Shown here: positions 7,896-16,721 of the stretch, piece after piece | Numbering within the stretch: position 1 is the stretch's first letter | How the letters are laid out: each line of letters opens with the position of its first letter | Assembly (NCBI RefSeq): GCF_001544875.2 | Contig: NZ_FCOA02000014.1 | Span: 120,067-184,066, forward strand | Source of the DNA: Caballeronia hypogeia | GTDB lineage: Bacteria > Pseudomonadota > Gammaproteobacteria > Burkholderiales > Burkholderiaceae | Direction of reading: 5' to 3' | DNA: 64,000 nucleotides | The notes under the pieces: generated by a model | Seen by the model: the letters and a program-made list of their open reading frames with translations, nothing else | Databases searched by the model: none | Told to the model about the DNA's origin: nothing | Position numbers and translations under genes: made by a program

Positions 7896-8618
7896 ATGCT
7901 GACTTCCCATTTCTGGAGCGGTGACGCCATTCGCAGCCGAAGCGTGAGCGACATCGTGCTATCGGCCACGCTCGACGTGCCCGCGCCGTCCGCGCGCGTG
8001 CTGGCGGATTGGCAAAGAGAGACAGCGTCGCGGCTCGAACTGGAGCCGGGTGATGTCGAGGTCATGCCTCTGGCGCGAACGCAGATGCGCTGGCCTGACT
8101 ACAGGCAGTGCGTGCAGGCGATGTCGGACTGGACGCGCGCGCTCGGACTGTCCAACGTGCTCGCCTCCAGTGACATGGCGCTCATGGCCTGTCGTGGCGC
8201 GCATTACCATCACGACGGCGCGCAATATGGCAGCGCCGCCTTCTGCAACCTCTTCCTGAGCGAAGACAGAGGTCTGGACTTGCATTTTCCCCATGCGGGC
8301 CATCGCATTCCGCTGAAACGGGGCACGGCTGTGATCTTCGATACCGGCCAGCCTCACGGCGTCATTCAGCGCCGCAGCTCGGGCTTCAATGCGGCCGACT
8401 TTCCGCCGGACCAGGATTGCATCCAGATATTCCTGACGTGGGAGCTTCCGATCGAAGACGCTGGTGTAGGACGGGCGCTCGAAGTTTGCTTCGATGTCGC
8501 CCGTCAGACCTCGACGCAACTCGACGAACAGCAAGTCTTGCTGGACGGCGCACCCGTCGCCGTGTGCCCTGAATCCGGTGTGCTCAATCGAACCGGTAGA
8601 GCTTCGCCGGATTCGTGA
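7896..8618 (+). CDS. Hypothetical protein with a probable double-stranded beta-helix (2OG-Fe(II)-like) fold
   Basis: A 240-residue protein with no named family I recognise. HHDG (His105, Asp107 as an HxD pair) followed 47 residues later by GQPHGVI (His154) after LKRGTAVIFDTG resembles the iron triad and core strands of Fe(II)/2-oxoglutarate oxygenases of the prolyl-hydroxylase type. I start it at the ATG 7896; a TTG upstream in frame is possible and no strong ribosome site decides it. Its 3' end overlaps the convergent amidohydrolase gene by 35 bases. Function unknown; oxygenase is a fold-level inference. Confidence 0.6.
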   Translation: MLTSHFWSGDAIRSRSVSDIVLSATLDVPAPSARVLADWQRETASRLELEPGDVEVMPLARTQMRWPDYRQCVQAMSDWTRALGLSNVLASSDMALMACRGAHYHHDGAQYGSAAFCNLFLSEDRGLDLHFPHAGHRIPLKRGTAVIFDTGQPHGVIQRRSSGFNAADFPPDQDCIQIFLTWELPIEDAGVGRALEVCFDVARQTSTQLDEQQVLLDGAPVAVCPESGVLNRTGRASPDS

Positions 8619-9516
8619 CGAAAACCATCCGCTGCCGTTCGGGCTTGCCGATCCAGTCAGCGAAGACATCGACCAGATTCGCGTCGTCGGGCTTGGCGCC
8701 CTTCACGCTCGGATGCGGCCAGTCCGTTCCCCAGATCATGCGTTCCGGCGCCATGCCGATGAACGCCTTCGCTACGGGCGCGACGTCGTCGAAACCGGGG
8801 GCGCCGGTTTTCGTGTCGATGTAGGCGCCCGACAACGTGATCCACGTATTGCCCTTGTCCACAAGGCGCTGCGCGGTTCTGAACGCGTCTGACTTGAGGC
8901 CATCGGGCTGCGGAATGTGTCCGATGTGATCGATCACCAAAGGACACGGCAGATTCGCGAGCTTCGTTTCCAGTTCCGGCAAATGCTCGCCGCCGACGAC
9001 GAGTTCGACGTGCCAGCCAAGCGGCGCGATGCGCGCGGCCAGCGGCGCGAGCATCTCGACCGGCGTCACCGACGACAGGCTGAGATTGAAGCGAATCGCG
9101 CGAATGCCGCCCTGGTCGAGCGCGCGCAGTTCGTCGTCCGACACCGTCGTGTCGACGACCGCCACGCCGCGTGCATGCCCGCCGAATTCCTTGATCGCGT
9201 TCAGCGTGACGCGGTTATCCGTGCCGTACGTCGAAGGCGTGACGACGACGTTGCGATGCATGCCGAGCCGCTTTTGCAGTTGCCGGTATTGCGCGATGGT
9301 CGCGTTCGCCGGGCGCAGCTTCGTGCCGGGCGCGACGGGAAAGCGATCGTCATAGATATGCATATGACAATCGATGGCGCCGTCTGGCAGCCGGAACGCC
9401 GGCGATGCGCTGCCGCCCGACCAGGTCTCGTCGGCAAACGCCGTCGCCGGAAGCGCGCCTGCCAGCGTCAGCGCGCCCATCGTTTGAAGGAAGTGTCGTC
9501 GGTTCGTCGAACGCAT
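8584..9516 (-). CDS. Tat-exported amidohydrolase-family (COG3618-like) hydrolase
   Basis: A 310-residue TIM-barrel metal hydrolase. It begins with a twin-arginine signal (NRRHFLQ, then a hydrophobic stretch and ATAFA before DE), so the mature enzyme should work in the periplasm. After it come the metal motif DCHMHI (His51, His53), DHIGH (His197) and WGTDWPHPS (Asp265), as in 2-pyrone-4,6-dicarboxylate lactonase and galactarolactone isomerase relatives. It is last in a run of minus-strand genes, three bases after an ACS-family MFS carrier, and may convert a lactone or similar ring before uptake of the product. The exact reaction is inference. Confidence 0.78.
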   Translation of the reverse strand: MRSTNRRHFLQTMGALTLAGALPATAFADETWSGGSASPAFRLPDGAIDCHMHIYDDRFPVAPGTKLRPANATIAQYRQLQKRLGMHRNVVVTPSTYGTDNRVTLNAIKEFGGHARGVAVVDTTVSDDELRALDQGGIRAIRFNLSLSSVTPVEMLAPLAARIAPLGWHVELVVGGEHLPELETKLANLPCPLVIDHIGHIPQPDGLKSDAFRTAQRLVDKGNTWITLSGAYIDTKTGAPGFDDVAPVAKAFIGMAPERMIWGTDWPHPSVKGAKPDDANLVDVFADWIGKPERQRMVFVTNPAKLYRFD

Positions 9517-9519
9517 GGC

Positions 9520-10854
9520 TTACGCGGTCTCCGTCTTGTTTGCATAGCGTCCGGACTGGCCCCGTCCGTTGCGCGTGAGCAGAAGCAGCGTCGCCACGCT
9601 GATGAGCGTCAGCACTGCGAGCGGCATCAGCGCCAGCGCGTAGCTGCCTGTCGCTTCCTTGACCCAGCCGTAGACGTTCACCATCAGCCCGCCGCCGAGC
9701 AGATTGGCGATCGCGTTGATCGTCGCGAGACCGGCCGCGACGGCGCTGTTCGACAGCATGTCGGTGGCGAGCGCCCAGAACGGGCCCTTGAACGAATACG
9801 CGCCGACCAGCACTGCGCAGAGCATGAAGATCGTCGGTACGAGCGAGCCGCTCAGCGAGGTCGCGAAGAGGCCGAGTCCGATCAGCAGCATCGGCACCAC
9901 CGTATGCCAGCGGCGCTCCTTCACGCGATCCGAACGGCGGCCCCAGTAGACCATCAGCACCGAGGCGACGAGATAAGGAATCGAGTTCAGGAGGCCCGTC
10001 TGCATGACGGAAAGACCGAACGACTTCAGCAGTTGCGGCTGCCACACGGAAAGCGTGCTGCCCGCGGCCGATGCGCATGTATCGACGAGTGCGAGACACA
10101 GCACATAGCGATTGCGGAACAGTTTGGTCAGCGGCATGTCGAGGATTTTCTTCGGCGCGCGCGTTTCGTTGGCCAGGGCATCGACGAGCCATTTGCGTTC
10201 GTCGTCCTTGAGCCACTTCGCGTCCTCCGGCTTGTTCGTCAGCATGAAGAGACACGTGATGCCAAGCAGCACCGTCGGAATGCCTTCGAGCAAAAACAGC
10301 CAGTGCCAGCCGCGCAGGCCGCCGATGCCGTCCATCTGCAAGAGCAACGCCGAGATCGGCGAACCGATGAAGCTCGCGGCCGGAATCGCGACCATGAACG
10401 TCGCCACGATGCGCGCGCGATACGACGCGGGAATCCAGTACGAGAGATACAGCAGCACGCCCGGGAAAAAGCCCGCTTCGGCCGCGCCGAGCAGGAAGCG
10501 CAGGATGTAGAACGTCGTCGCGTCATGCACGAGAGCGGTCGACGCCGAGACGATGCCCCACGTCACCATGATCCGCGCGATCCACACGCGTGCGCCGTAT
10601 TTCTGCAGCGCGAGATTGCTCGGCACTTCGCAGAAGAAGTACGAAATGAAGAACAGGCTGCTGCCGAACCCGAACACCTTCGCGGACATGCCGAGATCGT
10701 GATTCATTTGCAGCGACGCCATGCCGACGTTGCCGCGATCGATGAACGCGAGCAGATAACACACCATCAGGAACGGCACGAGCCGCCATACGACCTTGCG
10801 TATGGTCTGCCGCTCGATGTCCGACTTGTCGTTGAAACCGGAACTGACTTGCAT
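9520..10854 (-). CDS. MFS transporter, anion:cation symporter (ACS) family
   Basis: A 444-residue, 12-helix carrier. IDRGNVGMASLQMNHDLGMS near residues 39-58, EVPSNLALQKYGAR, and GAAEAGFFPGVLLYLSYW are the hallmark stretches of the tartrate/phthalate/glucarate ACS group. Such proteins take up organic anions with protons. The ATG at 10854 was chosen because the longer upstream reading is Arg-rich. It is three bases upstream of the amidohydrolase gene and 14 bases after another MFS gene. A sugar acid, tartrate-like or aromatic dicarboxylate is the probable cargo. Confidence 0.85.
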   Translation of the reverse strand: MQVSSGFNDKSDIERQTIRKVVWRLVPFLMVCYLLAFIDRGNVGMASLQMNHDLGMSAKVFGFGSSLFFISYFFCEVPSNLALQKYGARVWIARIMVTWGIVSASTALVHDATTFYILRFLLGAAEAGFFPGVLLYLSYWIPASYRARIVATFMVAIPAASFIGSPISALLLQMDGIGGLRGWHWLFLLEGIPTVLLGITCLFMLTNKPEDAKWLKDDERKWLVDALANETRAPKKILDMPLTKLFRNRYVLCLALVDTCASAAGSTLSVWQPQLLKSFGLSVMQTGLLNSIPYLVASVLMVYWGRRSDRVKERRWHTVVPMLLIGLGLFATSLSGSLVPTIFMLCAVLVGAYSFKGPFWALATDMLSNSAVAAGLATINAIANLLGGGLMVNVYGWVKEATGSYALALMPLAVLTLISVATLLLLTRNGRGQSGRYANKTETA

Positions 10855-10868
10855 GGACGTCTCCCAAA

Positions 10869-12104
10869 CTATTGCGCGTCGGTGCGCTGTTTTCTGAATA
10901 ATTGAAGTGCGATGACGGACAGGACGCCGGCGGCGAGGACGATCGCCATTGCGCCGAATGTGTGACGGACGCCGAGCGCCTCGGACACCGTGCCGACGAG
11001 CAGATAGCCGAAGGGCATGGTTCCGTTGTAGGCCATTCCGTACATGCCGACCAGTCCGCCGCGCACGTGTTCCGGGCATTGCCGCTGGATGGTCGCGTTG
11101 GTCGAGGTTGCGGCGAAGGTGAGGCTGAATCCGAGGGCGTAGAAGGCGGGCGTCGCGGCGAAGACCTCGGTGGTCGAGGCGAGCACGGCGAGCGCGGCGA
11201 CGGCCGTCCACGGCGACCACGCGATGAAGCGCCGCGACGCGCGCGGCCCGAGCGCCGACGACAGCAATGCCGCCGCGCTCAGCGAACCGGCGCCGGCGCA
11301 CGCGAAGAACACGCCGGTGAAACGCGCCGCGTCGTGATACGCGCGGTCCGACAGCAAAGGCACGAGCGTTTGATAACTGCCCGCAAACAAGCCGATGCAC
11401 GCGAGCACCGGCAGATAGCGTGCCGAAAACGCATCCGACATCACGTAGCCGACGGCATCGCGCAAGCTGCTGTCCACTCGCGCCGGCCGCGCGCCGGAGG
11501 TTTTGATCGAACGCACGCACAGGGCCATGAAGACAAGCGCGAGCGCATAGATCACGAACGACGTTCTCGGTCCGAAACCCGGATACACGAAGCCGGCAAT
11601 CGTCGGACCGACCATGCGGCCGACGTTATACACCATCGTGTTCATCGCGACGGCGTTCGACGTGTGCCTCGCGTCTTCGAGGCTCGTCAGCAGCAGCACT
11701 TGCCGCGCGGGCACTTCGATCGCGCTCGACACGCCGATCGCCAGTGCATGCGCGAGAATCAGCTTCACGCCGAGCAGGCCGAGCAAGGACAAAATGAAGA
11801 GACTGCTCGTGAGAAGCAGCGACATCATCAGCACGCACAGCGTCACGCGCCGCGCGTTCGCCGAGCTGACCCGCGATCCGGCGAGCGGCGACACGATCAG
11901 TTGCGGCCCGTACAGCAGAAAATTCAGCAACGCGAGAATCGCCGCCGAATCCGACAGGTGGAACACGAGCAGATTCAGCGTGACGTTCTGCGTCCAGCTT
12001 CCGAGCACGGAGGCGACCTGTCCGCCGAGATAGCGCCGCAAGGACGCTTCGGTCAGCGCAGGAAACAGCCTGCCGAGGAGACCCGCTTGCGCGACCGTGT
12101 TCAT
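10869..12104 (-). CDS. MFS transporter, EntS/MFS_3-like
   Basis: A 411-residue membrane protein with about 12 helices. It begins MNTVAQAGLLGRLFPALTE, and the run FRRYLGG-like RRYLGGQVASVLGSWTQNV near 23-40 is typical of the MFS_3 group that includes the enterobactin exporter EntS. Members are mostly exporters. It differs from the two ACS carriers flanking it. It lies between the porin and ACS genes in the same direction, so an efflux or product-release role in the cluster is possible; a substrate cannot be named. Confidence 0.75.
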   Translation of the reverse strand: MNTVAQAGLLGRLFPALTEASLRRYLGGQVASVLGSWTQNVTLNLLVFHLSDSAAILALLNFLLYGPQLIVSPLAGSRVSSANARRVTLCVLMMSLLLTSSLFILSLLGLLGVKLILAHALAIGVSSAIEVPARQVLLLTSLEDARHTSNAVAMNTMVYNVGRMVGPTIAGFVYPGFGPRTSFVIYALALVFMALCVRSIKTSGARPARVDSSLRDAVGYVMSDAFSARYLPVLACIGLFAGSYQTLVPLLSDRAYHDAARFTGVFFACAGAGSLSAAALLSSALGPRASRRFIAWSPWTAVAALAVLASTTEVFAATPAFYALGFSLTFAATSTNATIQRQCPEHVRGGLVGMYGMAYNGTMPFGYLLVGTVSEALGVRHTFGAMAIVLAAGVLSVIALQLFRKQRTDAQ

Positions 12105-12193
12105 GACAGCGCCTTTACGCGCGCGTCCGGCGCAAGCGGACCCTTGCAAGCGGGCGACTGGGAAGCATGGACGATTTGCACGGCGTTTCCTCG

Positions 12194-13345
12194 TCAGAAC
12201 TTCTGCCGCATGCCGATGGTGACGCCGGTCTGGTTATAGCCCGGCGCGACCGTGCCGTAACCGTTCACGCCCAGCGCGGAGTTGTCCTTGTTGCGCGCGA
12301 AGCCTACGGTTGCATAGAGGTCGGTGCGCTTGGACAGGAAGTAGTCCGCGCACAGCACCGCGAGCCACGGATCGGCGCTCGTCGAATGCACGTCCTGGTA
12401 ATACGCGGTCGCGGTGAGCTGGAACGCGGGCGTCACCATGTATTGCGCGCCGGCGTAGTACAGATTGGCCGCGTTCGCCTCCGAGCCGTTCGCGACGACG
12501 ATCGGGTTCACCGGCAGGAAATCGTTCGATGCGCGCAGATAGCGATAGCCGCCGAACGCCTTCACGGCGCCGAAATCGTAGCTCGCGGCCGCCATCGCGC
12601 GGCGCTCGGTACCGGTGTTCGTCGCGACCGTGTTGCTGTTGCGCTGCTCGTAGGACACGCTCGCCGCGAACGGACCGGTAGCGTAGGTCAGCGCGCCGCT
12701 GAAGAAGCGGCCGGTGATTTCCGCGCCCGGCACTTCGGCGCCGTAGCCCGTGTCATAGCGCGTGCTGTACATCGCCTGCGCGGTGAGCGGACCGAACTTG
12801 CCCGTGTACTTCACCGAGTTGTCGATGCGCGCGGCCATCGCGTAGTCGATGGAGAGAATCGAATAACGCGACGATGCGCCCATCGGATCGAACTGGACCG
12901 CCTGTTCGTACATCAGCGAGTTCTGGCGGCCGAGCGTGAGTTGCTGGCCCTTGTACGACAGACCGACCCAGGCCTGGCGGCCGAACAGACGCGAGGTCGT
13001 GGTCGGATTCGCGCCGAGGCCGCGCGTCGATTGCGCGGTCGTGCCGTCGTTGATGTTGAAACCGTTTTCGAGCGCGAAGATCGCCTTCACTCCGCCGCCC
13101 AGGTCCTCGACGCCCTTCAGGCCCCAGCGCGAGCCGGACAGGTTGCCGGACACTTCGCGCGTCTGACCACCGCCCGCCGTGGTGTTGTTGATGTGCTCGA
13201 TGCCGACATCGGCGATGCCGTACAAAGTGACGCTGCTTTGCGCGTGCGCCGTGCCCGCAGCGAGTGTCATGCCCGCAACTGCGACGGTTCCGAGCACGAA
13301 AGTGGAAGTGGCGTTGGCTTTCTTGTGAGCCTTCGTCAAAAGCAT
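12194..13345 (-). CDS. Gram-negative trimeric porin (OmpC-type, Burkholderiales)
   Basis: A 383-residue outer-membrane porin. A signal peptide ends at TAHA before QSSVTLYGIADVGIEH, the standard first strand of Burkholderiales porins. The body contains alternating beta strands, the SRWGLKGVEDLGGG constriction-side stretch, and a terminal aromatic (GMRQKF) that serves as the BAM recognition signal. It lies inside the catabolic cluster, 63 bases after an ACS carrier and 89 bases before the MFS_3 gene, and probably supplies outer-membrane passage for the pathway substrate. Confidence 0.92.
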   Translation of the reverse strand: MLLTKAHKKANATSTFVLGTVAVAGMTLAAGTAHAQSSVTLYGIADVGIEHINNTTAGGGQTREVSGNLSGSRWGLKGVEDLGGGVKAIFALENGFNINDGTTAQSTRGLGANPTTTSRLFGRQAWVGLSYKGQQLTLGRQNSLMYEQAVQFDPMGASSRYSILSIDYAMAARIDNSVKYTGKFGPLTAQAMYSTRYDTGYGAEVPGAEITGRFFSGALTYATGPFAASVSYEQRNSNTVATNTGTERRAMAAASYDFGAVKAFGGYRYLRASNDFLPVNPIVVANGSEANAANLYYAGAQYMVTPAFQLTATAYYQDVHSTSADPWLAVLCADYFLSKRTDLYATVGFARNKDNSALGVNGYGTVAPGYNQTGVTIGMRQKF

Positions 13346-13408
13346 GGTGTCTCCAGACAGTGGGTTATAAATTTGGTTTGCTGCGTGATTGCGCGCGATG
13401 GAGCGCGC

Positions 13409-14788
13409 TCATGCTTCGTGCGCGGCAGGCGCTTCGCCCGCGTCCGCGCCCGGATCGCCGAGCCAGGCGATGATCAGCGCGCCGAGCAGCAGCACGCCCG
13501 ACACAGCGAGCAGCGGCACGCTGAAGCCGCCGGACCACTGCTTGAGCGCGCCGATCATCGACGGTCCGACGAAGCCGCCGAGATTGCCCACCGAGACGAT
13601 GAGCGCGAGCCCGCCCGCCGCGGCGCGGCCGGTGAGAAAGCCCGAGGGAATGGCCCAGTAGGTCGCCTGAAAAGCCAGAATGCCGCTCACGGTGAAGCAC
13701 AGCGCGATCAGCTTGATGGCGGGCGCATCGATGAAGGTGCTCGCGCACAGCGCCACGGCCGCGACGACCAGCGCGCCCGCCACGTAGGGAATTCGATTCG
13801 CCGCACGATTGGCGACACGCGCCCACCACAGCATCACAACCGCGCCGAGCGCGTAGGGAATCGCCGTGAGCCAGCCGACGACCGTATGCTCGACGCCGAA
13901 CTGCTTGATGATCTGCGGCATCCACAAGCCGACGCCGAGCGATCCGACGATCCCGCAGAAGTTGATGAACGCGAGCACGAAGACGCGCCAGTTGGTCATT
14001 GCATCCCGCAGATTGCTGCCGTGCTTCGCGCCGATGTCGCCCTGCTCCTGCGCGAGACGGCGCGCGAGCGAGGCCTTCTCTTCGTCGGTCAGCCATTTCG
14101 CTTTCTCGGGCCGGTCCGCGAGCACGAACAGACACGCGATGCCGAGCAGCACGGCGGGCACGCCTTCGATCAGCAACAACCATTGCCAGCTACGCAAACC
14201 ATGCAGGCCGCCGAGCTGAAGCAGCGCGCCCGAGATGGGCGAGCCGATCATGTTGGCCACCGGAATGCCGACGAGGAACGCGGCCGTCACCTTGGCGCGC
14301 CACTTGCCGGGAAACCAGTGCGTGAAGTACAGGTAGATGCCAGGGGTGAAGCCCGCTTCGGCGAGCCCGAGCAGAAAGCGCGCGGCCGCGAAGCTCTTCG
14401 GTCCGACCACGAACGCCGTCAGCATCGAAAACACGCCCCACGTGATCATGATCCGCGCGATCCAGATGCGTGCGCCCACCTTCTGCATGATCAGGTTGCT
14501 CGGAATCTCGAACAGAAAGTAGCCGATGAAAAACAGGCCCGCGCCGAAGCCGAACTGCTCGGCGGTCAGGCCCAGCTCCTTGTTCATCGTCAGCGCGGCG
14601 AATCCGACGTTGGTGCGGTCGAGATAGCTGATGACGTAGCACACGAAGATGAACGGCAGGATGCGGCGAAAGGCTTTGGCGAGCGTGCGCTCGCTGGCTG
14701 CATGGTCTTCGCTCGCGAGATGCGCGGCGTTTTGCGTCTCGCCGCTTCGCCCGGCGTTCGACGCGCTCAATGTCGATGAAACATTCAT
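13409..14788 (-). CDS. MFS transporter, ACS family
   Basis: A 459-residue carrier of the same family as the gene at 9520: ISYLDRTNVGFAALTMNKELG near 53-73, EIPSNLIMQKVGAR, and GLAEAGFTPGIYLYFTHW. Twelve helices follow a cytoplasmic N-terminus of about 40 residues. The C-terminus is Ala/Glu rich. It lies 22 bases downstream of the SMP-30 gene and is therefore the likely importer of the compound degraded by the RraA/dehydrogenase/lactonase genes. The two ACS carriers of the cluster may take up different anions. Confidence 0.85.
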   Translation of the reverse strand: MNVSSTLSASNAGRSGETQNAAHLASEDHAASERTLAKAFRRILPFIFVCYVISYLDRTNVGFAALTMNKELGLTAEQFGFGAGLFFIGYFLFEIPSNLIMQKVGARIWIARIMITWGVFSMLTAFVVGPKSFAAARFLLGLAEAGFTPGIYLYFTHWFPGKWRAKVTAAFLVGIPVANMIGSPISGALLQLGGLHGLRSWQWLLLIEGVPAVLLGIACLFVLADRPEKAKWLTDEEKASLARRLAQEQGDIGAKHGSNLRDAMTNWRVFVLAFINFCGIVGSLGVGLWMPQIIKQFGVEHTVVGWLTAIPYALGAVVMLWWARVANRAANRIPYVAGALVVAAVALCASTFIDAPAIKLIALCFTVSGILAFQATYWAIPSGFLTGRAAAGGLALIVSVGNLGGFVGPSMIGALKQWSGGFSVPLLAVSGVLLLGALIIAWLGDPGADAGEAPAAHEA

Positions 14789-14810
14789 GATTGCTCCTCC
14801 ATCGCTGCGG

Positions 14811-15746
14811 TCAGTGCGCGTCGTGTTGCTTCGCTCGTTGCGGCAGCGGACCGGCGATCTTCATCTCGGCCCGCAGGACCGTGCCGCTGACGGATTCGGT
14901 CATGTAGAGCGTCTTCATGTCCGCGCCGCCGAAGCACAGGTTCGTGAGCGACGCGCCGGCCGGGCTCGTGAGAATCTCCACCGGTTCCGCGCGATGATTC
15001 AGGACCCATACGCGCCCGAGCCCCGGATTCGCCACGAGCACGCGGCCATCGGCATCGATCGTCAGGCCGTCGGGGCCGCTCGGACCGTAGGACGTGAAGA
15101 ACTGCCCCACCTTGCTGACCGAGCCATCGGCCTGAAGCGGCACGCGCCACACGCAGTTGCCCCGCGTCATGCCGACGAACAGCACGTTTTCATCGGGCGA
15201 CAGCACGAGGCCGTTCGGGCTCGGGCAATTGCCGAGCAGCATGTCGAGCCTGCCTTCCGGCGACAGGCGATACACGCGGCCGGTCGGATCGTGCAGACCG
15301 CTCTGCCCCTGATCGGTGAAGAAGAGATTGCCCTTCGAATCGAACGTCAGATCGTTCACGCCCTTGAAGCGCTCCGAGTTGCGGCGCTCCAGATACGGCC
15401 GCACTTCGCCGCGTTCGATGTCGAGCAGCATCAGGCCGTTGCGGTAATCGGTGATGAGCAGATGCGCATCGTCGAAACGCTTCATGCCGTTGGGCTCGCC
15501 GTCGTATTGCACGACGAGCTCCCACTCGCCCGAAGGCGAAATCCGGAACACGCGGCCATGCGGTATGTCGGTGACGAACAGGAAACCCTTCGGGTCCCAG
15601 ACCGGGCCTTCGAGGAACGAATCCGTCGCCTGGCCGCCGCGATTGGCGCGCGCCCATTCGGTCCGGACCTCGGGCTTGCGGAACTTCTCCGGCATGCGCG
15701 TGAAAACGGCGGCCTCGCGCACCTCGGGCGATGTGAGATAGAACAT
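14811..15746 (-). CDS. SMP-30/gluconolactonase/LRE family protein
   Basis: A 311-residue six-bladed propeller. Family metal-site stretches are visible: FLEGPVWDPKGF (Glu), SPNGLVLSPDE (Asn) and GPDGLTIDADGR (Asp). These enzymes open sugar lactones with a divalent metal in the cytoplasm; no signal peptide is present. It lies between a 2-hydroxyacid dehydrogenase and an ACS carrier, which supports a role in sugar-acid or related lactone breakdown. Confidence 0.85.
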   Translation of the reverse strand: MFYLTSPEVREAAVFTRMPEKFRKPEVRTEWARANRGGQATDSFLEGPVWDPKGFLFVTDIPHGRVFRISPSGEWELVVQYDGEPNGMKRFDDAHLLITDYRNGLMLLDIERGEVRPYLERRNSERFKGVNDLTFDSKGNLFFTDQGQSGLHDPTGRVYRLSPEGRLDMLLGNCPSPNGLVLSPDENVLFVGMTRGNCVWRVPLQADGSVSKVGQFFTSYGPSGPDGLTIDADGRVLVANPGLGRVWVLNHRAEPVEILTSPAGASLTNLCFGGADMKTLYMTESVSGTVLRAEMKIAGPLPQRAKQHDAH

Positions 15747-15773
15747 GATCGACCTTCGATTGGAACTGTTGCT

Positions 15774-16721
15774 TCAGGCCGCGTTGCGGGCGTGCTCTTC
15801 GAGCACGGCCAGCACGTTGGCGGCGGCGCCGCGGCCCATGTTCACGTAGGCGGCATCGCTGACGCCGCCGATATGCGGCGACAGAATCGCGTTCGGGATG
15901 TTCTGGAACGGATGCGGCGTGGTCATCGGTTCGACGTCGAAGCTGTCGAGACCGGCGGAGTGCAATTGACCGCTGGCGAGTGCGCCGGCGAGCGCGGCTT
16001 CGTCGATGAGACCGCCGCGCGCCGTGTTCACGAGAATCGCGCCGCGCTTGAAGCGGGCGAATGCCTGCGCGTCGAGCATCCCGCGGTTCTCAGGCGTCAG
16101 CGGGCAGTGCAGCGAGACGATGTCGGAGGCGGCGTACAACTCGTCGAGCGAGACGAGCGTCACGCCCTGCGGCGCTTCCTTCGCGTAGGGGTCGTGAGCG
16201 AGCACCGTCATGCCGAACGCGACGCCGACCGCCGCCACGCGACGGCCGATCGCGCCCAGCCCGACGAGCCCGAGCGTGCGGCCATCGAGTTCGACGGACT
16301 TGTGCGTGGACTTGTCCCAATGGCCTGCGCGCATGCGCGCATCGAGCTGCGGGACGGAGTTCGCGCAGGCGAGGATCAGCGCCCACGCATGCTCGGCGAC
16401 CGCCGCGGCGTTCGCGCCGACCGCCGCGCGCACCGCGATGCCGCGCTCGGCGGCGGCCGCCTGATCGATCACGTCGATGCCGCTGCCATGCTTCGAAATC
16501 ACTTGCAGGTTGCGGCCCGCGTCCATGATGCGCGCGTTGATCTTGCCGTAACGCACGATGATCGCGACCGGATCGTGACGCGCGCTCAACGCGACGAGAT
16601 CGTCTTCGCTCGGCTGCTTGCCCGCGAACACGACGTCGAATCCGGGGAGCATCTCGAGCGCTTGCGGCGCGAGATCGGCGGCCGTCACGAGAACGACCGG
16701 CTTTTGCGAAGTCGTCTGCAT
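15774..16721 (-). CDS. D-isomer-specific 2-hydroxyacid dehydrogenase
   Basis: A 315-residue NAD(P)-dependent enzyme. It carries GLVGLGAIGRRVAAVG for cofactor binding (about 153-168), the catalytic Arg in LVNTARGGLIDE, the Glu in DSFDVEP and the His in LSPHIGG. It interconverts 2-oxo and 2-hydroxy acids such as glyoxylate/glycolate, hydroxypyruvate/glycerate or 3-phosphoglycerate. Its start codon shares a base with the stop of the RraA-like gene (TAATG), so the two are coupled. The pairing of an RraA-type aldolase with this dehydrogenase suggests cleavage to a 2-oxo acid that is then reduced or oxidised. Confidence 0.87.
   Translation of the reverse strand: MQTTSQKPVVLVTAADLAPQALEMLPGFDVVFAGKQPSEDDLVALSARHDPVAIIVRYGKINARIMDAGRNLQVISKHGSGIDVIDQAAAAERGIAVRAAVGANAAAVAEHAWALILACANSVPQLDARMRAGHWDKSTHKSVELDGRTLGLVGLGAIGRRVAAVGVAFGMTVLAHDPYAKEAPQGVTLVSLDELYAASDIVSLHCPLTPENRGMLDAQAFARFKRGAILVNTARGGLIDEAALAGALASGQLHSAGLDSFDVEPMTTPHPFQNIPNAILSPHIGGVSDAAYVNMGRGAAANVLAVLEEHARNAA

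Noticed and set aside
8917..10905. Plus-strand open frame of about 660 codons opposite amidohydrolase and MFS genes.
   Set aside because: Antisense shadow with low-complexity Arg/His/Gln content.
12167..14779. A long plus-strand open frame opposite the porin and MFS genes.
   Set aside because: Composition is biased and repeats no known fold; the minus-strand genes carry signal peptides, helices and motifs.
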